From Plutella xylostella (taxonomy: Eukaryota; Arthropoda; Insecta; Lepidoptera; Plutellidae), in assembly GCF_932276165.1 (NCBI RefSeq), contig NC_064007.1, forward strand, positions 7,016,001-7,080,000: a stretch of DNA of 64,000 bases, written 5' to 3'. Positions 1 to 10,685 of this stretch are shown here, piece after piece; within the stretch, counting starts at the first letter, position 1; each line of letters begins with the position of its first letter. Below the pieces are notes generated by a model. That model made no database searches. It was given only the letters and a program-made list of their open reading frames with translations, and was not told where the DNA came from. A program made the translations under genes and the position numbers.

Positions 1-445
1 TCACATCCAGCACTGGCTCCAGATGCGCCCCGGCGTCCTCCGGGAAGCGACCTTAAATTATATCTCCTAGTAGTACTGGTCCAAGTCCTAGTTTTTGTAT
101 CTGGCGCAACACTATTACCAGTGGACTGGGTCTCTCCTATTGGTGGTGATGTTCTGCTCGTTGATCGCGTCACTCTCATAAGCGGTACGTTGCCCCCCCC
201 AGAGTACGAGGGGCAGCCCGAGCCTCGTGGCCCGGGGCGGGATTGACCAGCGCTGTTGACGCTGGGACCCGCCTGGGGTAGCTTCGTCTCTCGTTCCGCT
301 ACCATGATGATGATGACTATGGCTCCGTTAGCCGCTGGTAAGTATATGTCGATAAACGACGCCAGCGTCCGCCCCTCACGTGGCACTGGTGGTCGTGCCG
401 GACGTGGAGTTAGATTTGTGAGGGGCTTATTATTATTATTATTAT
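1..445 (+). mobile_element. possible 3' end of a non-LTR retrotransposon with ATT-repeat tail
   Basis: GC-richer than its surroundings, with no convincing ORF, and closing in a TTA trinucleotide run (about 428-445) right where the conserved intron-3 repeat of the protease array begins. A trinucleotide tail at an abrupt junction fits the 3' UTR of a 5'-truncated LINE inserted in gene A intron 3. The family is not recognised, and the left part is outside the window. Confidence 0.3.
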
Positions 446-545
446 AAACGCTTTCAAACGGAAGTTACGATTTTTTATCCACTGGCGGTGCTAGTTCTGC
501 GTATAATAGCGCCTTAAAGGCGCAGCGAAGCTCTTGGAGGTACCT
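446..545. repeat. intron-3 repeat of the protease array, copy in gene A
   Basis: About 100 bp starting AACGCTTTCAAACG and ending AGCTCTTGGAGG. It recurs in intron 3 of gene B (about 28874-28970), C (about 40250-40349) and D (about 53797-53878, with a small deletion). Its presence shows that the left edge of the window is still inside gene A intron 3, so the missing exons 4-7 of A should lie farther left. No coding capacity. Confidence 0.7.
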
Positions 546-2069
546 AGTGTAAACAAAATGGATTTTATGATTTGAATTGTATTAAATAAGTACCTAATGA
601 TCTTTTCCATTGTAATGATCTTACTTTGTAATTTGGTCTTACATTATTATTCTGAGATCTGGGAATGACATCTGTTCTGTGATCGCCCATTGTCTATGGT
701 TTGTCTGTGATCAAAATAGAGGAAGTTACTTCCGGGATCCGCCATATGCCGCGAAAAGGGTCCACACAACTTATCCCGGAGAAAACGTTTTCGATGTTGG
801 AATCAGGTGCACGACATTTTTATCATCCCATACAACATTTAATCCATATTTTATTTTGTATCGCTTTTGGCAACCCTACGTTCTGATAGCATTACGTCAA
901 ACACTGACGTGTTTATTGTAAACAAAAACATATGATAAATCGAGGGCCGCAAATTTGAAATATTACTGATTCGAATTTGGAATTTGTACGTTATACCTCC
1001 CTAGTTTTAAAACATTGCAACAAGAACATTCTTGGGATACAATCAAAGAAAAACATACCTAGTTAATTCCAAAGTTCAATCTATTTTCACAGCAATCCTT
1101 TTCCACAACAAACACAACACTACATCTTAAACTCTTCACAGAAATCTGATGAACCACTGCAGCCTCAAATAATTACATTAATCACATTCCACTTTCACAA
1201 TACTAACTGTTTTGAAGTAGATAATACTTAACACGAAAAACAACAAAACAATTGAACCACGAGAAAAAGGTTAAATCGGTCAGACTTGTGTAAGTTCCAA
1301 GTGTTTCTGTTTAATTATGCTAAAGTTTAAATCGGCACTGAATCACGATTATAATTATTCCTATGAACTTTCAAATTAGTTACTAGTAATATTATTAATT
1401 AGTAGGTAAACATAAAAAAGCAGAAAGCATTTTTTTCACCCGTTGCCATATTGTTTCCAATAGAGAAAATAAACGACGATGTCAAAGACCCGTTCCCGTT
1501 TCCGACATTTTTATTTCGTCGGATTTCACAACCCAATTAAATAAACAGAAAATATTGTTTTACGAAGTCTTTTTTTCACTGTCTATTGTTTACGTAATAT
1601 TAGAGACAAGTAAAAATAAATAACGGCGTGAACTCGCGTTTCGCGGTCGTTCGCGCTGAAAGTGTAGCGCGGGCTGAAAGAATAAAATATTTAAAAATGA
1701 ACGGATCGGTTTCCATAGCTACGTGATTTTATAAGGTCGTTGACACTCGTTGATATGTAGGTCACTGTGTCACGTCAGGGTTGTTGGTACCCAGTTTTCG
1801 AGTAAAACTTTGGACGTTAATTATTCAAAAACGGTACCGTATTTTGAGATTCTGACTTCTTTCCCGGGCTTAGATATAACATGCTGCACATGCTGGTTTC
1901 GGCTTGATATACCCTTTTTGCAACACCGAGCAAAACAATTAAATATTATTATTTCTGATTAATTGTGGAATGTTCAGGTGCAAATGTTGTAAAAGTAATA
2001 AATAAGTAAATGGTAACAAGTGAGTTTAATATTGGTGCACCCGCCCTATCGGATTAGTCAATACTAGTT
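546..2069. other. unassigned insertion in gene A intron 3
   Basis: In genes B and C the intron-3 repeat is followed directly by the segment containing GTAAATT and GGGAAATATAG. In gene A about 1.5 kb lies between them. I find no long ORF, no clear terminal inverted repeat and no tRNA-like head. It is AT-rich apart from a GC-rich patch at about 1625-1680. Probably an unidentified transposable element or sequence lost from the other copies. Confidence 0.4.
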
Positions 2070-2150
2070 TGTAAATTAATGACAGGGAAATATAGCTGAC
2101 CGTTAAATCGTAACTAAGCTAAGAACATACAAAAAATAGGAATTTATTAC

Positions 2151-4003
2151 CGAAATAAGCAGTGCGCAGCGGTGAGCACGTGGTGCTGTGTGAGTATCAC
2201 GCCCCCACAGTTATCCCGCAGCAGCTTCTGACCACGCATCTGCAAATACAGCGATAAAGTACGTTACATACATACATATACATACATATGCACTCACAAC
2301 TATAATCCCCGAAGGGGTAGTCAGAGGTGGCTCAAAAGCGAGCCACCCACTTTTCGCAGCACATTTTGTACTCACGTGATAGGTTGCGAACCATATCGCC
2401 GTTTTGGGATAAGTACCATGCACTTAGGATACACATCTAGAATCTAGATGTGCAGGTTTCCTCACGATGTTGTCCATCACCGTAAGAGCACGTGGTATTA
2501 TTACTTAAACTCCTTAATTCAAAGAATTCATTGGTACAGGCCAGGATTTGAACCCGCGGCCTCTTGATTGAGAGGACGAGGCCTTATCCATTGTATCCAT
2601 TACACCACCACCGCTCTAAAGTACGTTACAATGAGGGCTATGTATAACTTACCGCAAATTTAAAATAACTTAAGGCTACGTCAAACAGTAAGCATTACTA
2701 GCGCGCGTCAGAGCGCTAACTTGACGCCGCGCTATGACGCCAAGATGTGTTGTACTACTATGGTAAACAGAGCGCCAGCGCTAGCGTTGCGTTGCGTATG
2801 ACGCGCGCTAGTAACGCGTCCTGGTTTGACAGAGCCTTTAGAAAGGTAACTTCACAATTTTCATTTTTAGAACTTACCTACCTCATAAATAGGACTAACT
2901 AGAGTCTTGGGCCCTTACCATCAAAACAGAAACATATGGTAAATGCTGTCAGTTGGCTGTCAAACGCCATATAAATAAATATTTTTAAAATGGAAAACAC
3001 ATAAAACTGGTTTTTTAAAAACAATTCTATAGTAAAAGTTTAAAACCCTAAAAGCTTATGTTTCTACTTAAATATTGATAATCAAAATAAGTAAGTAATG
3101 TAACATAATTTTGAAATGATCTGATAACTTACATCAGAACTCCTAACAAATAACTTTATTATGGATATTGAATACCTTTATCATTTTAATTTTTAGAACA
3201 AAATAATTAGAGAAGTATTTCTCGGACATACCTACTGAGACGCACTGACCCTACCCGTACAACTGTGTACCTACGGTCACAGTCACATCACGTCCCTGTT
3301 TGGTGTCGGTATTATAAAAAAATTACTTTTTCATTGCTCGCGTCGTCGACAGCTCCAAACTAAGCTTGCATACTATGTCGGTGGGTCTGGTAAAGAAGCA
3401 ATACCGTATAAACTGAACTTAAATACGCCATGTAAGGGTATTTCTTGATGGTGGTGGGTCGTCCCCCGATGATCCTGTTGGCGGGGGGCGCGGGGGGCGC
3501 GGGGGGCTCTCTCACAGTCACGGTGTCCTCACAGCAGCTCCCTGAAAACATAATTATATACCTACCTATACGTAGTCCATAATTTTAATAAGAACTTCCT
3601 GATCGCATAAAATGTATGGATCGTATAAGGTTAAAATTGACATTCTTAAGGCAGGTAAGGTAATACATCTATAATGTTGAAGAAAAAATTCTCACACTTT
3701 TACTAGGGGTTGACTTGACTATACCCTATAGGTAACAAAGAAATAGCGATTCTCCTACTTTTTAAATAGTTTTTGATTAAGTTTATACCTACCTATAGAA
3801 ATAAAAAATGGCTAATTCATTTTTTAAAGGGAAAAAATGTAACCTGTTACATTTTTTCCCTTTAAAAAATGAAGGGACTAAATAAAATACCACATAGACA
3901 CATAGATATAGATATCTACCCAATTTTACTCTACCATACTTAACTACCGTAAATAATAAATCTTACCATAGTAAAATAGCACAGTCATTATTAGTAACTT
4001 CAT
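2151..4003 (-). CDS. serine protease paralogue A (S1 family), 5' exons only
   Basis: The first three coding exons of the tandem protease family are visible: exon 1 at 4003-3967 (37 nt, signal peptide starting MKLLIMTVLFYY), exon 2 at 3541-3405 (acceptor TTTTCAG; propeptide with APPAPPANR and activation site R|IIGG) and exon 3 at 2239-2151 (acceptor TTTGCAG, donor GTAATA; ends in TAAHC with the catalytic His). Phases join without a stop (37+137+89 nt). Exon 2 has three extra bases compared with the other copies, giving two adjacent Cys in the propeptide. The Asp and Ser exons are not in the window. A SINE (2269-2616) and a MITE (2673-2837) sit in intron 2. Closest copy is D, which shares IIGGRPTTIKKYPYMAYL. 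Expected to be a secreted or surface gut-type protease; whether A is a complete gene cannot be judged here. Confidence 0.75.
2269..2616 (-). mobile_element. tRNA-derived SINE in gene A intron 2
   Basis: Flanked by a 14-bp target duplication TAAAGTACGTTACA (2255-2268 and 2617-2630). The empty site is seen in genes B, C and D, which read straight through this motif. On the minus strand the 5' head (right end) carries Pol III-like boxes (TGGTGTAATGG and GGTTCAAATCC). The left end is an ATAC-type simple tail. The core CCTCACGATGTT..CACCGTAAGAGC recurs at about 62985-63020. Inserted after A split from the other copies. Confidence 0.85.
2673..2837. mobile_element. MITE with AGGCT termini, TTA target site (gene A copy)
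   Basis: Ends AGGCTACGTCAAAC and, inverted, AGGCTCTGTCAAAC, flanked by TTA on both sides (2670-2672, 2838-2840). Subterminal ACTAGCGCGCGTCA is also inverted. TTA duplication and TIR style fit PIF/Harbinger MITEs. Orthologous copies sit at the same intron-2 position in B (about 29221-29350, right end decayed), C (split by a later transposon, about 40621-40635 plus 41655-41790) and D (about 54127-54291). Confidence 0.7.
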
Positions 4004-4051
4004 ACTGAAAACCATCACTTTTCTGTTTATGTCCAGTCAAAAAGTAAGTAT

Positions 4052-4086
4052 AAATTGCGATGGCCAAGCCATGGCCATCGCAATTT
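4052..4086 (-). promoter_or_regulatory. perfect hairpin upstream of gene A exon 1
   Basis: 15-bp perfect arms (AAATTGCGATGGCCA and its complement) around a 5-nt loop, about 50-80 nt upstream of the ATG at 4003. The same hairpin lies at the same place before B, C and D. On the coding strand an AATAAATAAAA stretch precedes it and could serve as a TATA-like element, which would put the hairpin at the transcription start or in the 5' leader. Role inferred from position and conservation only. Confidence 0.5.
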
Positions 4087-4154
4087 TATTTATTGTAGCT
4101 TTTTAACTTGTCTGCGGCGAAGCAATGAGGACGGATATAATAGTACAGTAAGGG

Positions 4155-4209
4155 GCAGAGAAACCTGACCCCCCTCAGAAGCATTGAGAGGGGGGTCAGG
4201 TTTCTCTGC
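4155..4209. repeat. 22-bp-arm hairpin upstream of gene A
   Basis: Inverted repeat starting GCAGAGAAACCTGACC, 22-bp perfect arms, 11-nt loop. Present also upstream of D (56347-56401) with both arms kept, absent from B and C. It may be a tiny MITE or an RNA hairpin source. Confidence 0.6.
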
Positions 4210-4488
4210 ACCTGACCGTACAAGGTGTTGCGATAGTGGTAAATAATTATAGTAAAGGTGAAAATCTATGTACGTCTTGTCTATCCTTTTTAAGACACTG
4301 TATTGTATGTCCTACGCTACGTAAGTTGCTAGGTATTGTACATAAGTACTGAACTGACACAGATATATCGTCGAATATGCCAGTAGGTAAATATATATAT
4401 TACTTTACCGTCTTGTTCGTATATTGTTAATCTAAGGTCTGTACAGTTAAATATGGGAAATTTTGTTACATTTTAAATAATCTTAACT

Positions 4489-4600
4489 TAATATTATAAA
4501 TGCGAAATTACTGTGTCTGTCTGTTACTCTTTCACGCCAAAACTACTGAACGGATTTGAATGAAATTTAGTATACATAATGTAACGTAGCCTTCCCAAAC
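4489..4600 (+). mobile_element. Helitron 5'-end remnant
   Basis: Contains ATATTATAAATGCGAAA followed by TGTCTGTCTGTTACTC and TTTCACGCCAAAACTACTG, the 5' end seen in the better-preserved element at 52211-52455. Only the 5' part is present here. The D-side duplicate carries the same remnant at about 56680-56790. Confidence 0.55.
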
Positions 4601-4654
4601 GTCTTAAATCTGATCTAATTATAGTACCTTATTATACCTATTCTAACTTATAAT

Positions 4655-6207
4655 AAATCAAATCAAATCAAAAATCTAAAAATCAAAATATATATAATAT
4701 TGTGACATAGGTTCAGGCTGTTATTAACAAAGTCCTCTTAATTTTATTGCTACTATGGCCTTCCCCATGGGCGTACAAAATTCAATTAAACAATCAATCT
4801 AATTAATAATGGTTATGTCCTAAAATAAACTATATGTCAAGAAACAATTACAAAATACCTAATACACTTAAAATCTAATTTGGCAACTCGGTTGAGACAC
4901 AGACAATCTAAATTAACAGTTATAATTCTAAGTTACATTTATTTTTGTTTATGTCCATGAAAAATTCGTGTACCGAATAATATTATGTCCTCGAGACAAG
5001 GAATAATTGTTTCAAGGTTTTTTTAAATATATTTATTTCGTCAATTGTTCGGCGGGAATTATTTTTGGTGCCATTCTTAATATACTTTTATTGTAAAGAG
5101 CCGACTTCCTATGCTCTACTGCCACACGGTTCTGACATCGGCGACTCTTAAAAGACTTAAACTGTTGTCTATTAAGTTTAACATACAACGCTACCTCATA
5201 GATATAAAGTCACGGTAATGTTAGAATTTTTAACTCTGCAAAGTGTTTTTTACAACTGTCTCTTGATTGAAGACGCTTAATAGCCCGTATTCATTTTTTT
5301 GTGATTTAAATGCCAGTTCATTATCAGTTGAGTTACCCCAAAATATAACACCGTACCTTAAAGTGGATTCAACATAACCATAATAGGCATTCACTACAGT
5401 GTCTTCATTTGAAACTTTCCTTTACAAGTATAGAGCATATGAATATATTTTTTTTTACATAAAATGTCGATTTGAAATTTAATTTATTGTCTATATGTAG
5501 TCCTAAAAATTTTATTATGTCAGTTTCTGCTATTTTATTATTATTATATTGTATATTAAGAGAATCAGGTACAGTTCTTTGCCTAAAATTCATTATGTAT
5601 GTTTATTCAAGATTAATAATAAGATTATTTGATGTCAGCCAATTAATTATATTTGATAGTGATTGATTTATTTCATATTCTTGCGTTTCTATATTATCTT
5701 CCATGAATACCGCCGTGCTGTCAACAGCGAAAAGTACAATGGAGTACAATTTGGCGTTCCTCTGACTCGTAAATTATTTCCGTATTTGTATCTAAACTTA
5801 TTCTACTGACTTGCGTCACCTGCGATCGGTCACTGAGATATGATTTTATTTATTTATTTAATTCTTTATTGCACAGATATAAAATTTTACTAGGTTAGAT
5901 ACATTCCCTCGAACTCCATATCGCTCTAATTTATCAATAAGTATGTCATGATCTACGAAGTCGAAGGCTTTCTTCATATCCATGAATAGTGCAGTTATCG
6001 ACTTGGTTTGGTCCATACGTGTTATAACTTTGTTGATGAAGTCAAAAATTGCCATATTTATGGTTTTACCTACTCTATTTACCCATTTTTCTCATCTGGT
6101 AGATTGTTATTAGATTCAAAGAAAACATATAAATTTTTATAAATAATCTTTACAAATATTTTTGAAAATACAGGGAGAAGGGCGACCGGTGTATAATAGT
6201 TCATATC
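4655..6207 (-). mobile_element. LINE-B, 3' half (decayed non-LTR retrotransposon)
   Basis: On the minus strand this holds RT and C-terminal fragments in broken frames (for example 6055-5858 with MDMKKAFDFVDHDIL, 6285-6079, and 5593-5405), a 3' UTR, and a GATTT-type tail near 4655-4680. The copy is interrupted at 6208-6215 by LINE-1; its 5' part resumes at 18250. Compared with the D-side copy (about 56840-60655) it has a deletion removing the segment around the RT active-site region (near 5720-5750). Jockey/CR1 group by motif style; long dead. Confidence 0.7.
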
Positions 6208-6729
6208 TTTTTTATGTCCACTGCCTTGCACAACAAATAACGTGATATTAAAGTGAAACAGAAGTCTTAACACGAAAATAACCACAGCTCCCTATGAAAT
6301 ACAACAAAAACTGTGAATGTATACAACGGATTTCATTAATAATCAATAATATAACCTATAAACAAATCAATAATAACCGGACATCTTGAACATTCGAAAA
6401 TCAGCGCCATCTATTTCAACAGTCAAAGCTAGATAGTTAAGACGAAGTTCAGCTACTCAACGCTAGAGGGCAGGACATATCAGATAGAGACACGAAGTTT
6501 AAATAGAGTCATAGAGCTAACAACATAGAGCAAAGACTACCATAGACAACACTTGGTAGAGTCCAAGTTGATGAAGGTAGAGTCTCACATGAGTGTAGAG
6601 ACCGTCATCGACCGAGTAGAGCTGTCCTAACATAATAGAGATTTCACTTAAGGTGAGGTGGGCTTCAAGTTTAGACCAGAAGTACCAAATACCGAACACG
6701 AAAATAAATAAATAAATACTACACCCAGG

Positions 6730-7713
6730 GTGATAATAATGTCTATGATGCGACGCTCACCCCCCGGCACGCCGCTCCCTGGACTTATTCAAGTTAATTC
6801 GGAGCCCAATATATCGGGTACCTGTGATGCCGATAGTAACATTGATTTACCGCGAAAAAAGCGCACCCATGATGACATGTCTCCTAGTAAAGACTTCGAG
6901 AATTTTAGAAGAGAACTGCGAGCTGACATGATGGATATGTTTCGAAGTTGGCAGGACAATCAGAAGGAACTTTTTAAAAATATGATGGAGAGTCAAAACA
7001 ATGTCTTTAAAAAACTGGCGTCCGATGTCGCCGAAGTGAAGGCCCAAAACAATGAAATCTATTCGACAAATCAGGAAATAGAGAAGTCTATGTCTTTCAT
7101 TAATAAGGAATTTAAAGAACTCAAAAAGAAAGTTGAGAACCTAGAAAAGGAGCGCTCTGAACTAAATGACCATGCAAAATATGATCTCGAGAACAAACTG
7201 AGAGATGTTCAGCTAAGCTCACGAAGCTCTAGTATCGAAATGAGGAACGTACCCCTTAAGGATAAAGAAACTCACTCAGATCTCATGTCTATCGTCTCCG
7301 GCATTGGACGCGCTATCGGCTGCCCCGTGACGTCATCTGAAATCCGAGATATACGACGCTTGTCGGGAAAGCCAGGCACTACCAGGCCTATCGTAGCTGA
7401 ATTTGGTCAAGTTCACGCAAAGAACCGCTTCCTCTCGTCAGCTAGAGACTTTAATAGGAAATTACAAACTCAGGACAAGCTGAATACCGAAACAATCGGA
7501 CTATCAGGAGGCCGCCAACCAATCTTTGTCGCCGAATACCTATCCGCAAGCTCAAAGAGGCTCCTGTCCTTAGCGAGAGAATTTGCCAAAGAAAATAAGT
7601 ATGCCTACTGCTGGTCATCAAATGGAAATATCTTTCTTCGTAAGGAACCACAAGGAAAACAACTTATTATTCGGTCTGAAAAATGCTTACAAGACTTACG
7701 TAAACAAGAATGA
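6730..7713 (+). CDS. LINE-1 ORF1 protein, coiled coil plus FP25K-like C-terminal domain
   Basis: 327 aa, intact. The N-terminus is charged and disordered (PRKKRTHDD near residue 40). Residues about 60-160 form a long coiled coil rich in K/E/L. The C-terminal part, about 165-325, contains MRNVPLKDKE, a RDIRRLSGKPGTTRP stretch, a PIFVAEYLS motif and FLRKEP, the pattern of LINE ORF1 proteins related to the baculoviral FP domain family. Such proteins bind the element RNA and form the retrotransposition particle. The start is the first of two close Met codons. It is followed 60 nt later by the bridging ORF. A second protein of this family is encoded by LINE-C at 35546-36460. Confidence 0.85.
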   Translation: MIIMSMMRRSPPGTPLPGLIQVNSEPNISGTCDADSNIDLPRKKRTHDDMSPSKDFENFRRELRADMMDMFRSWQDNQKELFKNMMESQNNVFKKLASDVAEVKAQNNEIYSTNQEIEKSMSFINKEFKELKKKVENLEKERSELNDHAKYDLENKLRDVQLSSRSSSIEMRNVPLKDKETHSDLMSIVSGIGRAIGCPVTSSEIRDIRRLSGKPGTTRPIVAEFGQVHAKNRFLSSARDFNRKLQTQDKLNTETIGLSGGRQPIFVAEYLSASSKRLLSLAREFAKENKYAYCWSSNGNIFLRKEPQGKQLIIRSEKCLQDLRKQE

Positions 7714-7773
7714 CTATTCTGGCATATTCCTAGTGACACCTTATCAATTATAAATGTCATCTTAACCATTTCT

Positions 7774-8070
7774 GTGTCACATTCAACTTTGTTCTGTATA
7801 TTCTGGAGTACATTTGTATATCTTTTATATTATGTCTTTAAACAACAACACATGCACTCTATAACACACAAACACATTTACACAACCCACACACCCTCAT
7901 CATGGGATTACACCAATAACAAGAAAAACACCTACTCTAACACCCATTATGATCTTATTAAAATAACTTGGCTTAACCTTGACTATGTTTCAGGCGCTCA
8001 CTCACACGGCAAAAATGTTTATTTATTACGACAACTGACTGGGTCCTATACTCTCTCTATCAATGGCTAA
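7774..8070 (+). CDS. LINE-1 inter-ORF reading frame overlapping the ORF2 start
   Basis: 98 codons. It starts 60 nt after ORF1 and its TAA stop overlaps the ORF2 ATG (AATGGCTAA at 8062-8070). The predicted product has a hydrophobic N-terminus (FCIFWSTFVYLLYYVF) and no recognised domain. LINE-C has a frame with the same placement (34895-35509). It may be a real small protein, or only a track carrying ribosomes to ORF2 by termination-reinitiation. It could also be chance in AT-rich DNA. Confidence 0.35.
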   Translation: MSHSTLFCIFWSTFVYLLYYVFKQQHMHSITHKHIYTTHTPSSWDYTNNKKNTYSNTHYDLIKITWLNLDYVSGAHSHGKNVYLLRQLTGSYTLSING

Positions 8071-8624
8071 CATAATGGATATTACTCCGGAACTTGATAA
8101 CCTAAGTGTATCTAGAGCCTACATGTCTACATATGGTGAGTGTCATAAACTCGTAAACTTTTCTACAAACAGCAAATTGTCAGTGATCCATGTGAATGTT
8201 AGGAGTGTAACTAAAAACTTTGATCAATTTAGAGTACTCCTTTGCTCTCTTAAAATTAGCTGCGATATAATTATTCTGTCAGAATGCTGGCTCTCGAAAG
8301 CAGATACTCTACCAGACATTGAAGGTTATAAGAGATTTTCCACCTCAAGAAATAGTAATCAGAATGCAGGGATTATAATGTTTATTAAAAGTAATCTTAA
8401 AAACTATTCTGTCACTGAGCCATTTGTAGAGGAATCAAACTGTTTAATTTGTAAAATTGATTCTGTAACGGCCATAGTTGCCTCTTACAGATCACCATCT
8501 CATAAAAACTGTAGTAAATTTATCGACAGCTTAAACAGTATTTTATCAAATCTAGCTTCTTTTAAAAATGTAATCCTGATTGGCGATATAAACCTAGACA
8601 TCAAAATCGGCTTCGAAGACCAAC
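8063..8624 (+). CDS. LINE-1 ORF2, N-terminal part: apurinic-like endonuclease
   Basis: Starts MANIMDITPELDN and runs 187 codons before the LTR insertion. APE-type endonuclease signatures: VIHVNVRSV (catalytic Asn), LSECWL (Glu) and LIGDINLD (Asp/Asn). The remaining motifs (LDHVLV and TDHSPV) lie after the LTR element at about 15390-15480. Removing the LTR element and one CAAC copy keeps the frame exactly (942 codons in total to the stop at 17585). It nicks target DNA for target-primed reverse transcription. Interrupted gene; cannot make a full product as it stands. Confidence 0.85.
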
Positions 8625-10258
8625 TGTAAGCCTATTTTCCACTGTGTAGTGGGTAGTGAAATTACAATGAGGTGGAAAATAAAAATATCAGAATGTGGTA
8701 CAGTTATTAATATTTATTTATCCAAACCCTGCCTCACACAATATTTTATAACTCAAATAGGTCTAAAATGAGACCAGGGATTAAGTCCTTATAATTGTCT
8801 GGTTGAAGTATACAAGGTATTGCAAGGAAATTACATTAAAGTGGGGAAACCAAAGGTTCTACCCCTGTGTTTCACGCCACAGGGATAGAAAGATGGTATT
8901 AACCCCAGAGAAACTTCTATATTACTTCAATGGGATAGCAGTTTAACGTTAAGGCCCCGTAACCGAAGGACGTTGATAGCCTAGCGCCTACAAAAGGTTC
9001 AAAGTGCAATTTAGATACTACTGCCCGTTCTAACGGGGCTCCCTACGAAGTAAAAAAAAATAAAATAAAGGTTTTAACCCGCTAGAGTCCACCCGGGTTC
9101 TGCCTTTGCAATCCTACATTCAGCAGCGGCGTTAGAAGGCTGATGCCGCTGAAGATTAATAGAAATCCTAAGGAAATTCCTCAGTATCCGCTCAACGAAC
9201 ATACAACGGCCAACCTGGACTGCCGGACGGGGCCAGGACAGGAGCTCCGGACGGCTCGTGGCTCGCTGACGGCTCTGGTCACCAACGACACCTTCTGGAA
9301 TCGCGAGAAACAGCCTTGGGTCAAGGATGGGTCGTTAAGGACAGCGAAGGCCTAGCTAACATGTCTCAAGTGACGTGTCTTGAATGGCCCCTGGGTATTT
9401 CTAACCTAAAACCTACGGTCAATCACTAATCAAACGATTATGGGAAGGTTAGATCTCGTCTCAAAGGCGGTAGCTTTGCTGTTTAAACGTGACACTTGCA
9501 AAATAACCTAATCGACACGTGGAAGGTCATGGCGCTTACCTTGGGGTTGGGTCTGGTGACACGCGTCTGGCAATCGCACGCTTCACCGGGCAGGATTGAA
9601 ATTGCTGTAAAAGAAATACGCGGGGTTAGACGTTGCTACGTGTAGAAATAAAGACAAGGCAGATGGCTTTCGAAATCCAAAGTCATCGGAAATCGAATAA
9701 CAACGAAATGCTAGTTTACTCACTCGGCAATTCAGGTTAGGTACACATGGTGTGATGCTGCGTGGGTGTCTGTGGCACGTATCTGGTAACTGCAAAGAAA
9801 CAACTTAGTCAGAATCTATCTCGTAGACCAATCAGATAACCTGAACCCACGATCGAAATACTCACCAGGAAATATGAAGCAAGGAACTTGGTACCAATAC
9901 GGCCTGCGCCACGCGGGCGGGAAGAAAAATCTAACCACACATTTACTCGAGACGTTCTGACAGAGAATGGTTTGCCTCCTTGCCAGTTCCGAAAAAAGCC
10001 GTCACCGGGGATGTCAGCTCATCGTCACAAAACTACTCTGTGGCTAGTCAGCACGATCATTGTTCTGAGCGTCATGTCGCCACTGACCACTGTCCGATGA
10101 CGATCTGGCACGAGTTTTCTCAAAGGACCACAGACAACAACTGAAAATCTATCCTGTGTGTCGAATTTGACAGCTGATACTTGACAAGACTAACAAAGTA
10201 AACAAACAGAATGTAAACAATAAACGAAATGTTAAGTTACAAAAATAATGGTGTTACA
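8625..10258 (-). repeat. 3' LTR
   Basis: 1634-bp direct repeat of 13681-15314, with TGTAAG..GTTACA termini. Small ORFs inside occur identically in both LTRs and are not genes. The unit on its interior side (10259 onward) would hold the polypurine tract; on the coding strand only a modest GGTGGGTAC stretch is seen. Confidence 0.95.
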
Positions 10259-10685
10259 GTACCCACCAGAATTTTTCGAGGGTACGAGAAAAATTCAAAG
10301 ATGGCCCTCCATCTTTAAATCCTAAACACCTAAAACAATCGGAATATGTGGGTCACTCATTTAAGAGAAACCTAAATCAAAGATAATAGCTGGAAAACCC
10401 AGCGAATATCAATAAGGTTAAGATCACTCACCGACTCAGTAGAGTCCCTAAGCAATGAGATAAACCCTGAAATAAATTAAATGGAAAATCCCACAAAAAA
10501 AAAACTCCACGACGCAAAGTGAATGAGTCCTTAGCATTGTTGGCCTACTCAATAGAGTAAGTCAACACACACAAAGGTAGCCTACGAAACTATTCACTGA
10601 CTTTGCAACACGACGACGCATAGTAAATGAGCCCTTGGCATTGCTGGCTTACTCAATAGAGTAAGTCAACACACACAAAGGTGGC

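Noticed and set aside
679..921. 80- and 61-aa overlapping frames
   Set aside because: Short, overlapping in two frames, no motif, in an intron of gene A.
3360..3551. Frame starting MFSGSCCEDTV.. as a complete small gene
   Set aside because: The Met codon lies upstream of the TTTTCAG acceptor of exon 2, in the intron. The true start is the 37-nt exon at 4003-3967. The same holds for 55651-55890, 49025-49378 and 29874-30215.
9143..9355. 70-aa frames in the LTRs (also 9583-9795, 9888-10100 and their copies at 14199-15156)
   Set aside because: They lie entirely within the LTRs, occur identically in both, and show no protein-like features.
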